DNA of 64,000 bases from the NCBI RefSeq assembly GCF_004570845.1, contig NZ_SPQZ01000001.1, positions 1 to 64,000 on the forward strand, read 5' to 3'. The notes beneath the pieces were generated by a model. The model saw only the letters and a program-made list of their open reading frames with translations, was not told the origin of the DNA and searched no databases. The translations under genes and the position numbers were made by a program. The DNA comes from Orlajensenia leifsoniae. GTDB lineage: Bacteria; Actinomycetota; Actinomycetes; Actinomycetales; Microbacteriaceae. Of this stretch, positions 18,940 through 27,440 are shown piece after piece; position 1 is the first letter of the stretch; every line of letters starts with the position of its first letter.

Positions 18940-19871
18940 GCGAATCCTCCTGACGGGACGGCGGAGCCGCGAGCGGGCTCGGCGTCCCAGGTTCCATAGA
19001 CCCGCTCGGTGTTGGAGCTGATCTGGGCGGCGAGCACCGAGACGTCGGTGTCGAGGTAGCCGGCCATGGCCCGCAGGGTGTGCGGGATGAGGTACGGCGC
19101 GTTCGGTCGTCCGCGCAGCGGCGTGGGCGTGAGGAACGGGGCGTCGGTCTCGACGAGCACCAGCTCGCGCGGGGCGACGGCGAGGGACTCGCGCAGGTTG
19201 TCGGCGTTCTTGAACGTCACGTTGCCGGCGAAGGAGAGGTACCAGCCGTTCTCGGCGCACACCCCGGCCATCTCGGCGTCGCCGGAATAGCAGTGGAACA
19301 CCGTGCGCTCGGGGGCACCGACCCGCAGCAGCGTGGCGATGACCGCGGCGTGGGCGTCGCGATCATGGATCTGCAGAGCGAGGCCGTGCCTCTTCGCGAT
19401 GTCGATGTGGGCCTCGAAGGAGCGTTGCTGGGCCGCGTGTCCCTCGGCACTCTCGGTGCGGAAGTAATCGAGCCCGGTCTCGCCGACGGCGACCACTCTG
19501 GGCTGCCCGGCGAGCCGGTCGATCTCGGCGATGGATTCGTCGAGTTCGCCGCGCAGGGCGTACTCGGCGGCCTCGTTGGGGTGGATCGCCACGGCGGCGA
19601 GCATGCGCGGCTCGATCGCCGCCGTCGCGGCTGACCAGCGCGAGGTCTCGACGTCACCGCCGACCTGGATCACTCCACGCACGCCGACGGATGCCGCGCG
19701 GTCGAGGTGCTCGCGGTAGTCGAGCCCCTCGCCATCGGCGATCTCGAGGTGCGTGTGGTTGTCGTACACGCCGACGGAGAGCGGCTCGGGCAGAGGCGGG
19801 TAGTTCAGGTCGCGTCCGGCGGTCTGCTCGCGGACGCGCACGAAGTCGCCTGTCGGCTCCTCGTTACTCAC
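18936..19871 (-). CDS. tatD: TatD-family metal-dependent hydrolase (DNase)
   Basis: Metal-dependent nuclease of the amidohydrolase fold, with DNA quality-control or RNA-processing roles in other bacteria. The 311-residue protein has the N-terminal metal site DNHTHLE, VGETGLDYF, LQIHDRDAH, VFHCYSGD and ETDAPFLTP. The GTG at 19871 is preferred over the one immediately before it at 19874, because GAGG then lies 6 nt upstream. Its start overlaps the metG stop by 8 nt and its stop overlaps rsmA as ATGA, so metG-tatD-rsmA is a tightly coupled operon. Confidence 0.94.
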   Translation of the reverse strand: MSNEEPTGDFVRVREQTAGRDLNYPPLPEPLSVGVYDNHTHLEIADGEGLDYREHLDRAASVGVRGVIQVGGDVETSRWSAATAAIEPRMLAAVAIHPNEAAEYALRGELDESIAEIDRLAGQPRVVAVGETGLDYFRTESAEGHAAQQRSFEAHIDIAKRHGLALQIHDRDAHAAVIATLLRVGAPERTVFHCYSGDAEMAGVCAENGWYLSFAGNVTFKNADNLRESLAVAPRELVLVETDAPFLTPTPLRGRPNAPYLIPHTLRAMAGYLDTDVSVLAAQISSNTERVYGTWDAEPARGSAVPSGGFA

Positions 19872-21426
19872 CACTCGCCTCGATGCGCGGGAACAGGGCC
19901 TCGAGGGGGGCGACGGATGCTCCGCCGGTCCACTCCCATGCCCGGTCGATGCGCTGGTCGGTGACGGAGCCCTCGCCGCCGAGGGCGGTCCAGAGCTTCG
20001 CCGTCGCCTTCGGCGTCACCGGCGAGAGCAGCACGGCCAGAGTGCCGAGGCCGCGCACGACCGTGGCCAGCACGGTCTCGAGGCGTGCCCGATTGGCCGG
20101 GTCCTTCGCCAGAGCCCACGGCTCCTGCTCCGTGATGTAGAGGTTGAGGGCGTCGACGAGCTCCCAGATCGAGGCGATCGCCTCGTGGATGGCGAGGCGC
20201 GAGATGGCCTCGCTGGCGGCATCCGTCACCGACCGCTCGAGAGCGACGATGGCCTCCTCGGCCGGCGTCAGCCCGCCGGCCGTCGGGATGACGCCGTCGC
20301 AGTAGCGCGACACCATGGCGATGACCCGCGAGGCGAGGTTGCCGAAGCCGTTCGCGAGTTCGGCCTGGTAGCGGGCGGCGAGGTCCTCCCACGAGAATGA
20401 GCCGTCCTGGCCGAAGGAGATGGCGCGCAGGAAGTAGTAGCGGAACGCATCCGACCCGAAGGTGTCGATGATCTGCGATGGCGCGATGCCGGTGAGCTTG
20501 GACTTGCTCATCTTCTCGCCGCCGACGAGCAGCCAGCCGTGGCCGAAGACCTGCTTCGGAACCTCGAGCCCTGCAGCCAGCAGCATGGCGGGCCAGATGA
20601 CCGCGTGGAAGCGCAGGATGTCCTTTCCGACGATGTGAGTGGCCGGCCAGCGGCGGGCGAACTCCTCATCGTCGGCGCCGTAGCCGACGGCCGTGATGTA
20701 GTTGAGCAGGGCGTCGAACCAGACGTAGACGACGTGCGACTCGTCCCACGGCACCTTCACGCCCCAGTCGAACGAGGTGCGCGAGATGGAGAGGTCGGCG
20801 AGCCCGGACTTCACGAACGAGACGACCTCGTTGCGGGCGCTCTCGGGCTGAACGAAGTCGGGACGCTCCTCGTAGAGGGCGAGCAACTGGTCGGCGAAGG
20901 CGCTCATGCGGAAGAAGTAGTTCTTCTCGTTGAGCAGTTCGACGGGCTTGGAGTGGATGGCGCAGACCTTCTGCCCCTCGTAGTCGCCCTCGCCGTCGAC
21001 GAGGTCGCCCGGCTGCTTGTACTCCTCGCAGCCGACGCAGTAGTACCCCTGGAACTCGCCCGTGTAGATGTGTCCGGCGTCGTAGAGGTGCTGCAGGAAC
21101 TTCTGCACGTTGGTCTCGTGGCGCTCGTCCGTCGTGCGGATGAAGTCGTCGTTCGACAGGTCGACGATCTCGAGCAGCGGCTTCCACGCCTCGGCCACGA
21201 GCTTGTCGACCCATTCCTTCGGGGTGACGCCGTTGGCCGTCGCCGTGCGCAGGATCTTCTGGCCGTGCTCGTCGGTTCCCGTGAGCGACCAGGTGTCGTC
21301 GCCGCTCTGGCGGTGCCAGCGTGCGAGCACGTCCGCGGCGACCTCCGTGTAGGCGTGCCCGATGTGGGGAACGTCGTTCACGTAGAAGATCGGCGTGGTG
21401 ATGTAGAAGGAGGAGCCGTCGGACAT
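19864..21426 (-). CDS. metG: Methionyl-tRNA synthetase
   Basis: Charges tRNA-Met in the cytoplasm. The 520-residue class I enzyme has the HIGH-type motif HIGHAYTEVAADV, KMSKSKL as the second ATP motif, a CxxC...CxxH knuckle (YYCVGCEEYKQPG, then KVCAIHSKP) and the anticodon-binding helix bundle. It ends without the C-terminal dimerisation domain, as in many actinobacterial MetG. The ATG at 21426 is chosen because the in-frame ATG at 21435 lies inside the TAGGAT -10 element. Confidence 0.96.
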   Translation of the reverse strand: MSDGSSFYITTPIFYVNDVPHIGHAYTEVAADVLARWHRQSGDDTWSLTGTDEHGQKILRTATANGVTPKEWVDKLVAEAWKPLLEIVDLSNDDFIRTTDERHETNVQKFLQHLYDAGHIYTGEFQGYYCVGCEEYKQPGDLVDGEGDYEGQKVCAIHSKPVELLNEKNYFFRMSAFADQLLALYEERPDFVQPESARNEVVSFVKSGLADLSISRTSFDWGVKVPWDESHVVYVWFDALLNYITAVGYGADDEEFARRWPATHIVGKDILRFHAVIWPAMLLAAGLEVPKQVFGHGWLLVGGEKMSKSKLTGIAPSQIIDTFGSDAFRYYFLRAISFGQDGSFSWEDLAARYQAELANGFGNLASRVIAMVSRYCDGVIPTAGGLTPAEEAIVALERSVTDAASEAISRLAIHEAIASIWELVDALNLYITEQEPWALAKDPANRARLETVLATVVRGLGTLAVLLSPVTPKATAKLWTALGGEGSVTDQRIDRAWEWTGGASVAPLEALFPRIEASGE

Positions 21427-21433
21427 GCTGACC

Positions 21434-21439
21434 ATCCTA
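21434..21439 (-). promoter_or_regulatory. -10 element, metG-tatD-rsmA operon (leaderless type)
   Basis: TAGGAT on the minus strand, then GGTCAGC (7 nt) and the ATG at 21426. Confidence 0.55.
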
Positions 21440-21488
21440 TTCGGCGCGCCGAGGCCACTCCGCCGTGTTACCGGGCGACGATGAGGGC

Positions 21489-22625
21489 ATGACGGATGCC
21501 CCTCCTCCCCCGCCGCCGCCCGTCGGTCCCGTGGGTCTCGGCCTCGCGACTCGGGTGCTCATCACCCTCGCAGCGGCCGCGATCACCATCGCCGCCATGG
21601 CGAACGCGAAGGAGATCATCGGCCCGATCGTGCTCTCGATCGTGCTCGTCATCATCGCCCACCCCGTGCGGGCCGTGCTCGAGCGCAAGGGCTGGCAGCG
21701 CTGGGCCGCGACCACCGCCGTCATCGTGGTCGTCTACCTCATCCTGCTCGTGCTCGGGGTGCTTCTGGCCACTGCCCTGGCGCAGTTCGCCCGACTCATC
21801 GCCGACAGCGCCGACGCCTTCAAGGAGCAGGCGACGATGCTGACCGACTGGATCGCGACTCTCGGCCTCAGCCAGTCGCAGACCGAGGCCGTCACGGGCG
21901 CCGTCGATCCGTCGACCATCTTCAGCGTCGCCCTGACCATCGCAGAGTCGGCCCTCAGCTCGGTGACGGCCATCGTGCTCGTCTTCGCCTACACGCTCTT
22001 CATGGCCGCGGATGGCGCCTACGTCGCGCCGATCTTCGCCAGGTTCCGCACCACGCACGCCTCGGTGATCGCAGCGCTGACCGGCTACGCCCACGGCGTG
22101 AGGCAGTACATGGTGGTCAACGCGATCTTCGGCCTGATCGTGGCCGTGCTCGACGGCCTGATCCTCTGGGCGCTCGGCGTCCCCGGCGCCTTCATCTGGG
22201 CCGTGCTCGCGTTCATCACGAACTTCATCCCGAACATCGGATTCGTGATCGGCGTCATCCCACCCGCGGTCATGGCGCTGGTGACCGGCGGTTGGGGCCT
22301 CGCCCTCATCGTGGTCGCCGTCTACTGCGTGGTGAACGTGACCCTCCAGGTGCTGGTTCAGCCGCGCTTCGTCGCCGTGGCGGTGAACCTCGGGTTCACC
22401 ATCACGTTCGTCTCCGTCATCTTCTGGGGATTCGTGCTCGGCGCGCTCGGCGCTCTCCTCGCCGTGCCGCTGACGCTCCTGCTCAGACTCCTGCTGCTGG
22501 ATGCGGATCCGCGGGCCGGCTGGGCACGAACCCTCTCCGGTGACCGAACACCGGAGGAAGGACCTCGTGAGACTGCGTCGGAGGATGCGGAGTCGGAACT
22601 CCCAGAGTCGCATCCTGCTGCTTGA
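21489..22625 (+). CDS. AI-2E family transporter (PerM/YdbO-like)
   Basis: A 378-residue polytopic membrane protein with about eight hydrophobic segments in the AI-2E exporter family, whose members export autoinducer-2-like compounds or act as Na+/H+ antiporters. The signature FIPNIGFVIGVIPPAVMAL is present near residue 245. A proline-rich tract (PPPPPPP) opens the protein, and the C-terminal 35 residues are acidic and polar. Its 3' end overlaps the convergent oxidoreductase gene by 143 bp, so the C-terminal tails of both proteins are encoded on opposite strands of the same DNA. Confidence 0.86.
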   Translation: MTDAPPPPPPPVGPVGLGLATRVLITLAAAAITIAAMANAKEIIGPIVLSIVLVIIAHPVRAVLERKGWQRWAATTAVIVVVYLILLVLGVLLATALAQFARLIADSADAFKEQATMLTDWIATLGLSQSQTEAVTGAVDPSTIFSVALTIAESALSSVTAIVLVFAYTLFMAADGAYVAPIFARFRTTHASVIAALTGYAHGVRQYMVVNAIFGLIVAVLDGLILWALGVPGAFIWAVLAFITNFIPNIGFVIGVIPPAVMALVTGGWGLALIVVAVYCVVNVTLQVLVQPRFVAVAVNLGFTITFVSVIFWGFVLGALGALLAVPLTLLLRLLLLDADPRAGWARTLSGDRTPEEGPRETASEDAESELPESHPAA

Positions 22626-23574
22626 GCGCTGTTCCCTTCAGGCGCTGGTTCCGGTACTCCACGATGTTCATGCCGATGACGATCTTGCCGACGGCCTCCC
22701 GGCGGTCCAGCCTGCGGTAGGCCTCAGCGACGTCATCGAGCGAGAAGACGTCGGCTATCGGCATCCGCACGGCGTGCTGCTCCATGAGCTCGGCCACCAC
22801 GAGCAGCTCGCGCACGCTGCCGGCCGTCGCGCGCTGCACGCCGTACTCGTCGACGGCGCGCCAGTCGAGCACGGTGCTGATGCGCCCGGTCGGAACGCCG
22901 AGCTCGACCGCGGTCTCGACTCCGTCACCGCCGAGGAAGTCGACGAAGGCGTCGACCCCGTCCGGGGCGACGGCACGGATGCGCTCTGCGAGGTCGGGGC
23001 CGTAGTCGATCGGCGTCGCCCCGATCTGGCGCAGGTAGTCGGCGTTCCGCGGCGCGGCGGTCCCGATCACGTGGGCACCGCGGCGCACGGCGAGCTGCAC
23101 GACGAGGCATCCCACCCCGCCTGCCGCCGAGGTGACGACGACGGTGTCGCCCCGGCCGACCGCCGTGTCCTGCAGTGCGTCGAGGGCCGTGGTCCCGGCG
23201 ACGTAGAGGCTGCCGGCGATCTCCCAGGGCACGCCGTGCGGCTTGATGGCGAGCTGGCCGGCGGGCACGGCGACGTGGGTGGCGTGCGAGCCGCGGGCCA
23301 CGTAGCCCATGACCTCGTCGTTGACGCGGAAGTCGGTGACCCCGGGCCCGACGCCGATGACGATGCCGGCGAGATCACGGCCCTGCCCCTCGGGGAAGAC
23401 CACGGGCCACCGGTCTGGGAACACCCCGGAACGGATGGCGCTCTCGACGGGATTGGTGCCGGCCGCGACGACCTGCACGAGAACCTCGCCCGCATCCGGG
23501 ACCGGCATCTCGATGTCGACGACCTCGAGAACCTCCGGCCCTCCGAACTCTGAGAATCGAACTGCTCGCACCAT
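22483..23574 (-). CDS. NADP-dependent zinc-free quinone oxidoreductase (MDR family)
   Basis: A 363-residue medium-chain reductase of the quinone-oxidoreductase type. It has the N-terminal GGPEVLEVVD motif, GRDLAGIV, the cofactor motif TSAAGGVGCLVVQLA and the family ending EAVGKIVIGM at about residue 302. The last 61 residues (polar, Pro- and His-rich) extend past the usual family end into antisense of the AI-2E transporter gene. This suggests loss of an ancestral stop; a frameshift cannot be excluded without homologues. Strong Shine-Dalgarno GGAGG, 6 nt before the ATG. Confidence 0.86.
   Translation of the reverse strand: MVRAVRFSEFGGPEVLEVVDIEMPVPDAGEVLVQVVAAGTNPVESAIRSGVFPDRWPVVFPEGQGRDLAGIVIGVGPGVTDFRVNDEVMGYVARGSHATHVAVPAGQLAIKPHGVPWEIAGSLYVAGTTALDALQDTAVGRGDTVVVTSAAGGVGCLVVQLAVRRGAHVIGTAAPRNADYLRQIGATPIDYGPDLAERIRAVAPDGVDAFVDFLGGDGVETAVELGVPTGRISTVLDWRAVDEYGVQRATAGSVRELLVVAELMEQHAVRMPIADVFSLDDVAEAYRRLDRREAVGKIVIGMNIVEYRNQRLKGTALKQQDATLGVPTPHPPTQSHEVLPPVFGHRRGFVPSRPADPHPAAGV
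22535..22556. terminator. Hairpin inside the AI-2E/oxidoreductase overlap
   Basis: Perfect 8-bp inverted repeat CTCCGGTG / CACCGGAG with a 6-nt loop (ACCGAA). It looks like a former bidirectional terminator that both convergent reading frames now run through. No U-tract is evident. Confidence 0.45.
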
Positions 23575-23658
23575 CGCGCACCTCCGCTTGATCCAGGTGG
23601 TGGTTCTCCTCCAGAGTGCGCTTCCCCGCTGGGAATGGCCGGTGAGTCTCTAACCTGG

Positions 23659-24474
23659 TTAGCGAGCTGCGAGCGCTCCCTCGTAGAGCTCGCGCTTGCC
23701 GAGGCCCGTGGAGAGGGCGACGGATGCCGTCGCATCCTTCATCCGCTCACCGCCGGCGACCAGCGCCTGCACCTGGCGGATGCCGTCCTCGAGGCTGTGC
23801 ACGCGCTTGGGGGCCCCGGCCACGACGATGCAGATCTCGCCCTTCACTCCCTCGGCGGCCCACGCGACGAGCTCGGAGGCGGATCCACGGCGAACCTCCT
23901 CGTAGAACTTGGTGAGCTCACGGCAGACGACGACGGTGCGGTCGTCGCCGAAGACGGCGGCCAGGTCGGTGAGGGCTGCGGCGAGGCGGTTCGGCGACTC
24001 GAAGAACACCATGGTGCGGCGCTCGTCGACGAGTTCGCGGAAGGTCGAGGTGCGGTCTCCGTGCTTGCGCGGGAGGAAGCCCTCGAAGGTGAAGCGGTCC
24101 GTCGGGAGCCCCGAGACGGCGAGCGCGGCGAGCACGGCACTAGGACCGGGGATGACGGTGACCTGCACTCCGGCCGCTGCCGCCGTCTCCACGAGGTGGA
24201 ACCCGGGATCCGAGACCGTCGGCATGCCGGCGTCGCTCAGCACGAGCAGGTCGGCGTCGCGGCCGAGCTCCACGAGCTCGGCCGCCTTCAGCCGCTCGTT
24301 GTGGTCGTGCAGCGGGATGAGGCGCGGTCGGTTCTCGATGTGCAGTGCCGCCAGCAGGCGTTGGGTGACGCGGGTGTCCTCCGCCGCGATCACCTGGGCG
24401 GCGCCGAGCGCCTCGATGAGCCTGGCCGACGCGTCACCGAGGTTGCCGATGGGAGTGCCGGCCAGGATGATCAT
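23659..24474 (-). CDS. rsmI: 16S rRNA (cytidine1402-2'-O)-methyltransferase
   Basis: Adds the ribose methyl group of Cm1402 in the ribosomal decoding centre. The 271-residue protein has the family N-terminus MIILAGTPIGNLGDASARL, the AAEDTRVTQRLL motif, the SDAGMPTVSDPG loop and GPSAVLAALAVSGLP. The ATG at 24474 is the family start; an upstream ATG adds six residues unlike homologues. It diverges from pmt, a pairing conserved in actinobacteria (Rv1003/Rv1002c in M. tuberculosis). Confidence 0.95.
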   Translation of the reverse strand: MIILAGTPIGNLGDASARLIEALGAAQVIAAEDTRVTQRLLAALHIENRPRLIPLHDHNERLKAAELVELGRDADLLVLSDAGMPTVSDPGFHLVETAAAAGVQVTVIPGPSAVLAALAVSGLPTDRFTFEGFLPRKHGDRTSTFRELVDERRTMVFFESPNRLAAALTDLAAVFGDDRTVVVCRELTKFYEEVRRGSASELVAWAAEGVKGEICIVVAGAPKRVHSLEDGIRQVQALVAGGERMKDATASVALSTGLGKRELYEGALAAR

Positions 24475-24559
24475 GCCCCCAGTCTCTCGCACCTCGGCGA
24501 CCGCGGCTGCGCGGCCGCCGCTCGCACAGGGGTCGTGCCCGAGGCCCCTCGCGCTCGTT

Positions 24560-24565
24560 TAGCAT
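24560..24565 (+). promoter_or_regulatory. -10 element, pmt (leaderless type)
   Basis: TAGCAT, then TGCGCC (6 nt) and the ATG at 24572. Confidence 0.55.
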
Positions 24566-24571
24566 TGCGCC

Positions 24572-26263
24572 ATGAGTGTCGACGCCCCGAGACCCGCCAT
24601 CGACGACCTCATCGACGGTGCACGAGGCGCGGAGAACACCGACGGACTCGACGATCGCGACCAGCGCGACACCGGGCCCGAACACGACGAACTTCGCGGC
24701 ACCCGCCTCGACGCCTGGTGGGGCCGCATGCTCTCCACCCCGCAGCGCCTGCGCCTCTGGTACTGGGGCGGTCCGCTCGCCGTGACCCTGCTGGCCGCAG
24801 TCCTGCGGCTCTGGAACCTCGGCCACCCGCACAGCCTCGTCTTCGACGAGACCTTCTACGTGAAGGACGCCTACACCCTGCTGCGGAACGGCGTCGAGAG
24901 CACGTGGCCCGACGACGCCGACGCGCAGTTCAACGCCGGCAACACCGACATCTACAACTCCGACGGCTCCTACGTGGTGCATCCGCCGCTCGGCAAGTGG
25001 ATCATCGCCCTGGGACTGGCCGTCTTCGGCGCCGGCGACAGCTTCGGCTGGCGCATCGGCACAGCCGTCGTCGGCATCCTGGCGGTATTCCTCATCACCG
25101 TCATCGCGCGCAAGCTGTTCCGCGGCTCCACCCTCCTCGGCGTGATCGCCGGCTTCCTGTTCGCGATCGACGGCCACGCGATCGTGATGTCGCGGGTGGC
25201 CATCCTCGACAACTCGATCATGTTCTTCGCGTTGCTGGGCTTCGGCGCCATCCTGCTCGACCGGGAGTGGAACGAGAAGCGCATCGCCCTGTGGCTTCAG
25301 CAGAAGCGCGAGAGGACCGGTGACCCGGATGCCGGCAGCTGGGGTCCCGCCCTCTGGTGGCGTCCGTGGCTGCTCGCCGCCGGACTCGCCTTCGGCCTGG
25401 CCGCCAGCGTGAAGTGGTCGGGCCTCTACTTCCTCGCGGGCTTCGGCCTCTACGTGATCGTGGTCGACATGCTGGCGCGCAGGCGTGCCGGCGTGACCTT
25501 CTGGGCGAGCAGCGCGGTGCTGAAGCAGGGTCCTGTCTCGTTCCTGCTCATGGTGCCGATCGCCGTCGTCACGTATTTCGTCGCGTGGACCGGCTGGTTC
25601 GTCACCGCCACCGGCTACTACCGGAATTGGGCGGATGAGCCGGGCAACGCCTGGACCGGTGCCCTCGCCTGGGTTCCCCGGTCGCTTCAGAGCTTCTGGC
25701 ACTACGAGGCCGCCGCCTACCAGTGGAACATCTCGTTGGCGACGCCGCATCCGTACCAGGCGAACCCGTTCACCTGGTTGTTCATGATCCGGCCGACGAG
25801 CATGTACTACCTCGGAACCACGGCCGAGAACGGATGCCCCACCGACTCGTGCTCCGACGCCATCACCTCGATCGGCAACCCGATCATCTGGTGGGCCGCC
25901 GCAGCCGCGCTGTTCTACCTCGTCTACAGGCTGGCGCGCTATCGCGAGTGGCGCGTGGGGCTGATCCTGATGGGGGTCGCCGCCGGCTACCTGCCCTGGC
26001 TGCTCTACTCGGGCCGCACGGTGTTCCAGTTCTACACGATCGCCTTCGAGCCCTACCTGATCCTCGCGCTGACGGCGGTGCTGGCGCTCATCCTCGGGCA
26101 GCGCGACGACGTGACATGGCGACGGCAGCGCGGCATCGGCGTCGTGGCCGTGTTCCTCGCCGTCGCCGTGCTGGTGTCGATCTTCTTCTGGCCGCTGTGG
26201 ACCGGCGAGCGCATCCCGTTCTGGTACTGGCAGCTGCACATCTGGCTGCCGAGCTGGCGCTAG
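24572..26263 (+). CDS. pmt: Protein O-mannosyltransferase (GT39, PMT family)
   Basis: Transfers mannose from polyprenyl-phosphomannose to Ser/Thr of Sec-exported proteins at the outer face of the cytoplasmic membrane. The 563-residue protein has an acidic hydrophilic N-terminus (residues 1-60) and about eleven membrane helices. The first external loop contains LVFDETFYVKDAYTLL with the catalytic Asp-Glu pair, then VVHPPLGKWII, both PMT hallmarks. The C-terminal PMT_4TMC region (RTVFQFYTIAFEPY) is intact. The likely donor enzyme and acceptors lie outside the window; the secreted proteins here are possible acceptors. Confidence 0.95.
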   Translation: MSVDAPRPAIDDLIDGARGAENTDGLDDRDQRDTGPEHDELRGTRLDAWWGRMLSTPQRLRLWYWGGPLAVTLLAAVLRLWNLGHPHSLVFDETFYVKDAYTLLRNGVESTWPDDADAQFNAGNTDIYNSDGSYVVHPPLGKWIIALGLAVFGAGDSFGWRIGTAVVGILAVFLITVIARKLFRGSTLLGVIAGFLFAIDGHAIVMSRVAILDNSIMFFALLGFGAILLDREWNEKRIALWLQQKRERTGDPDAGSWGPALWWRPWLLAAGLAFGLAASVKWSGLYFLAGFGLYVIVVDMLARRRAGVTFWASSAVLKQGPVSFLLMVPIAVVTYFVAWTGWFVTATGYYRNWADEPGNAWTGALAWVPRSLQSFWHYEAAAYQWNISLATPHPYQANPFTWLFMIRPTSMYYLGTTAENGCPTDSCSDAITSIGNPIIWWAAAAALFYLVYRLARYREWRVGLILMGVAAGYLPWLLYSGRTVFQFYTIAFEPYLILALTAVLALILGQRDDVTWRRQRGIGVVAVFLAVAVLVSIFFWPLWTGERIPFWYWQLHIWLPSWR

Positions 26264-26264
26264 C

Positions 26265-27251
26265 GTGGTCGCTCGCCTCGTACCCGGCCTGACGGTCGCT
26301 GCCGCGGCCGCCCTCCTGGCATGGGGCGTCCACGTCCTGGCGCCGGCCATCCCGCTCCTGACGGCGGCCGTGGCCATCGGCATCGTGGTCGGTCAGCTGC
26401 CCGCGACGCGTGCCCTGCTCGACGGGATCCTCGCGCCCGGGCTGCGCATCGCCGCCCGTCGGCTGCTCCGCATCGGCATCGTGCTCCTCGGCCTCAAGCT
26501 CAGCCTCGGTGACATCGCCGGGCTCGGCGCCCTGACCATCGCGACGACGGTGCTCATCGTCGTGCTGACCTTCGCCGGCACCCTCTGGCTCGGCCGCGCG
26601 CTCGGCCTGCCCGGGCACCAGCCCCTGCTGGTGGCGAGCGGATTCTCCATCTGCGGCGCCTCGGCCATCGGGGCCATGGGCGGCGTCGTCAAGGCCCGCG
26701 ACGACGAGCAGGCCACCCCCGTCGCCCTGGTCACGCTCTGCGGAACCCTGGCCATCGCGGTACTGCCCGCCTTGTGGCATCCGCTCGGCCTCAGCGACCT
26801 GCAGTTCGGACACTGGGTCGGTGCCGGCGTGCACGACGTCGGGCAGGTCGTCGCGACGGCCCAGATCGCGGGACCGGCAGCACTCGCCGTGGCCGTGGTC
26901 GTGAAGCTCACGCGCGTGCTCCTGCTCGCTCCGATGGTCGCCGTCACGGCCGTGGTCGAACGCCGACGCTCGGCAGAGGCGTCAGGCCCGCGTCCGGCCG
27001 TCGTTCCGCTCTTCATCGTGGGCTTCCTCGCGGCCGTGCTGCTGAACTCGTTCCTGCCGATTCCGGATGCCGTGCTCGGCGTCGCCGACACCGTGCAGAC
27101 GGCGCTGCTGGCCATGGCGCTGTTCGCGCTCGGAGCGTCGATCCGCATCGTCGATCTCGCCCGCACCGGATGGCGCGCACTCGTCGTCGGACTCACGTCA
27201 TGGGCCCTCATCGCGGTGCTCGCGTACGGGGCCGCGATGCTGCCTGCGTGA
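26265..27251 (+). CDS. YeiH/UPF0324-family membrane protein (putative sulfate exporter family)
   Basis: A 328-residue polytopic protein with nine or ten hydrophobic segments. Family features are RLLRIGIVLLGLKLSLGDI, the glycine-rich SGFSICGASAIGAM motif and GAGVHDVGQVVATA. The family is annotated as putative sulfate exporter but function is unproven. Its GTG starts 1 bp after the pmt stop, so it is almost certainly cotranscribed with pmt. Confidence 0.85.
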   Translation: MVARLVPGLTVAAAAALLAWGVHVLAPAIPLLTAAVAIGIVVGQLPATRALLDGILAPGLRIAARRLLRIGIVLLGLKLSLGDIAGLGALTIATTVLIVVLTFAGTLWLGRALGLPGHQPLLVASGFSICGASAIGAMGGVVKARDDEQATPVALVTLCGTLAIAVLPALWHPLGLSDLQFGHWVGAGVHDVGQVVATAQIAGPAALAVAVVVKLTRVLLLAPMVAVTAVVERRRSAEASGPRPAVVPLFIVGFLAAVLLNSFLPIPDAVLGVADTVQTALLAMALFALGASIRIVDLARTGWRALVVGLTSWALIAVLAYGAAMLPA

Positions 27252-27440
27252 CCCATTCCCGTAGGGCCTTTTATCAAGTGACATATGCTCGCCACGGCAT
27301 GCGAAAGCCCGAAATAACCGGGCAATACCCAGCCTTCTCCCGTACGCTGAACAGCATCCGATCGCCGGGGATCCACCCGCGATGCGCGGCACCTGCCTCA
27401 TCCATTCGACTGGGAAGTCACATCGATCGAAGGCAGTGAT
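27252..27440 (+). promoter_or_regulatory. Promoter and 5' leader of the desaturase gene
   Basis: A 189-bp gap that is clearly richer in A/T than its surroundings between about 27260 and 27330. It contains TATGCT near 27284 as a possible -10. The gene has a Shine-Dalgarno (AAGG, 7 nt before the GTG), so the mRNA has a leader, unlike many neighbours. No known thermosensor or riboswitch is recognised, although membrane desaturases are often cold-induced. Confidence 0.4.

Noticed and set aside
24434-26383. Long reading frame antisense to pmt (649 codons)
   Set aside because: Low-complexity Arg/Ala/Gly/His composition, no family features and full overlap with a well-supported gene; typical frame shadow in high-GC DNA.
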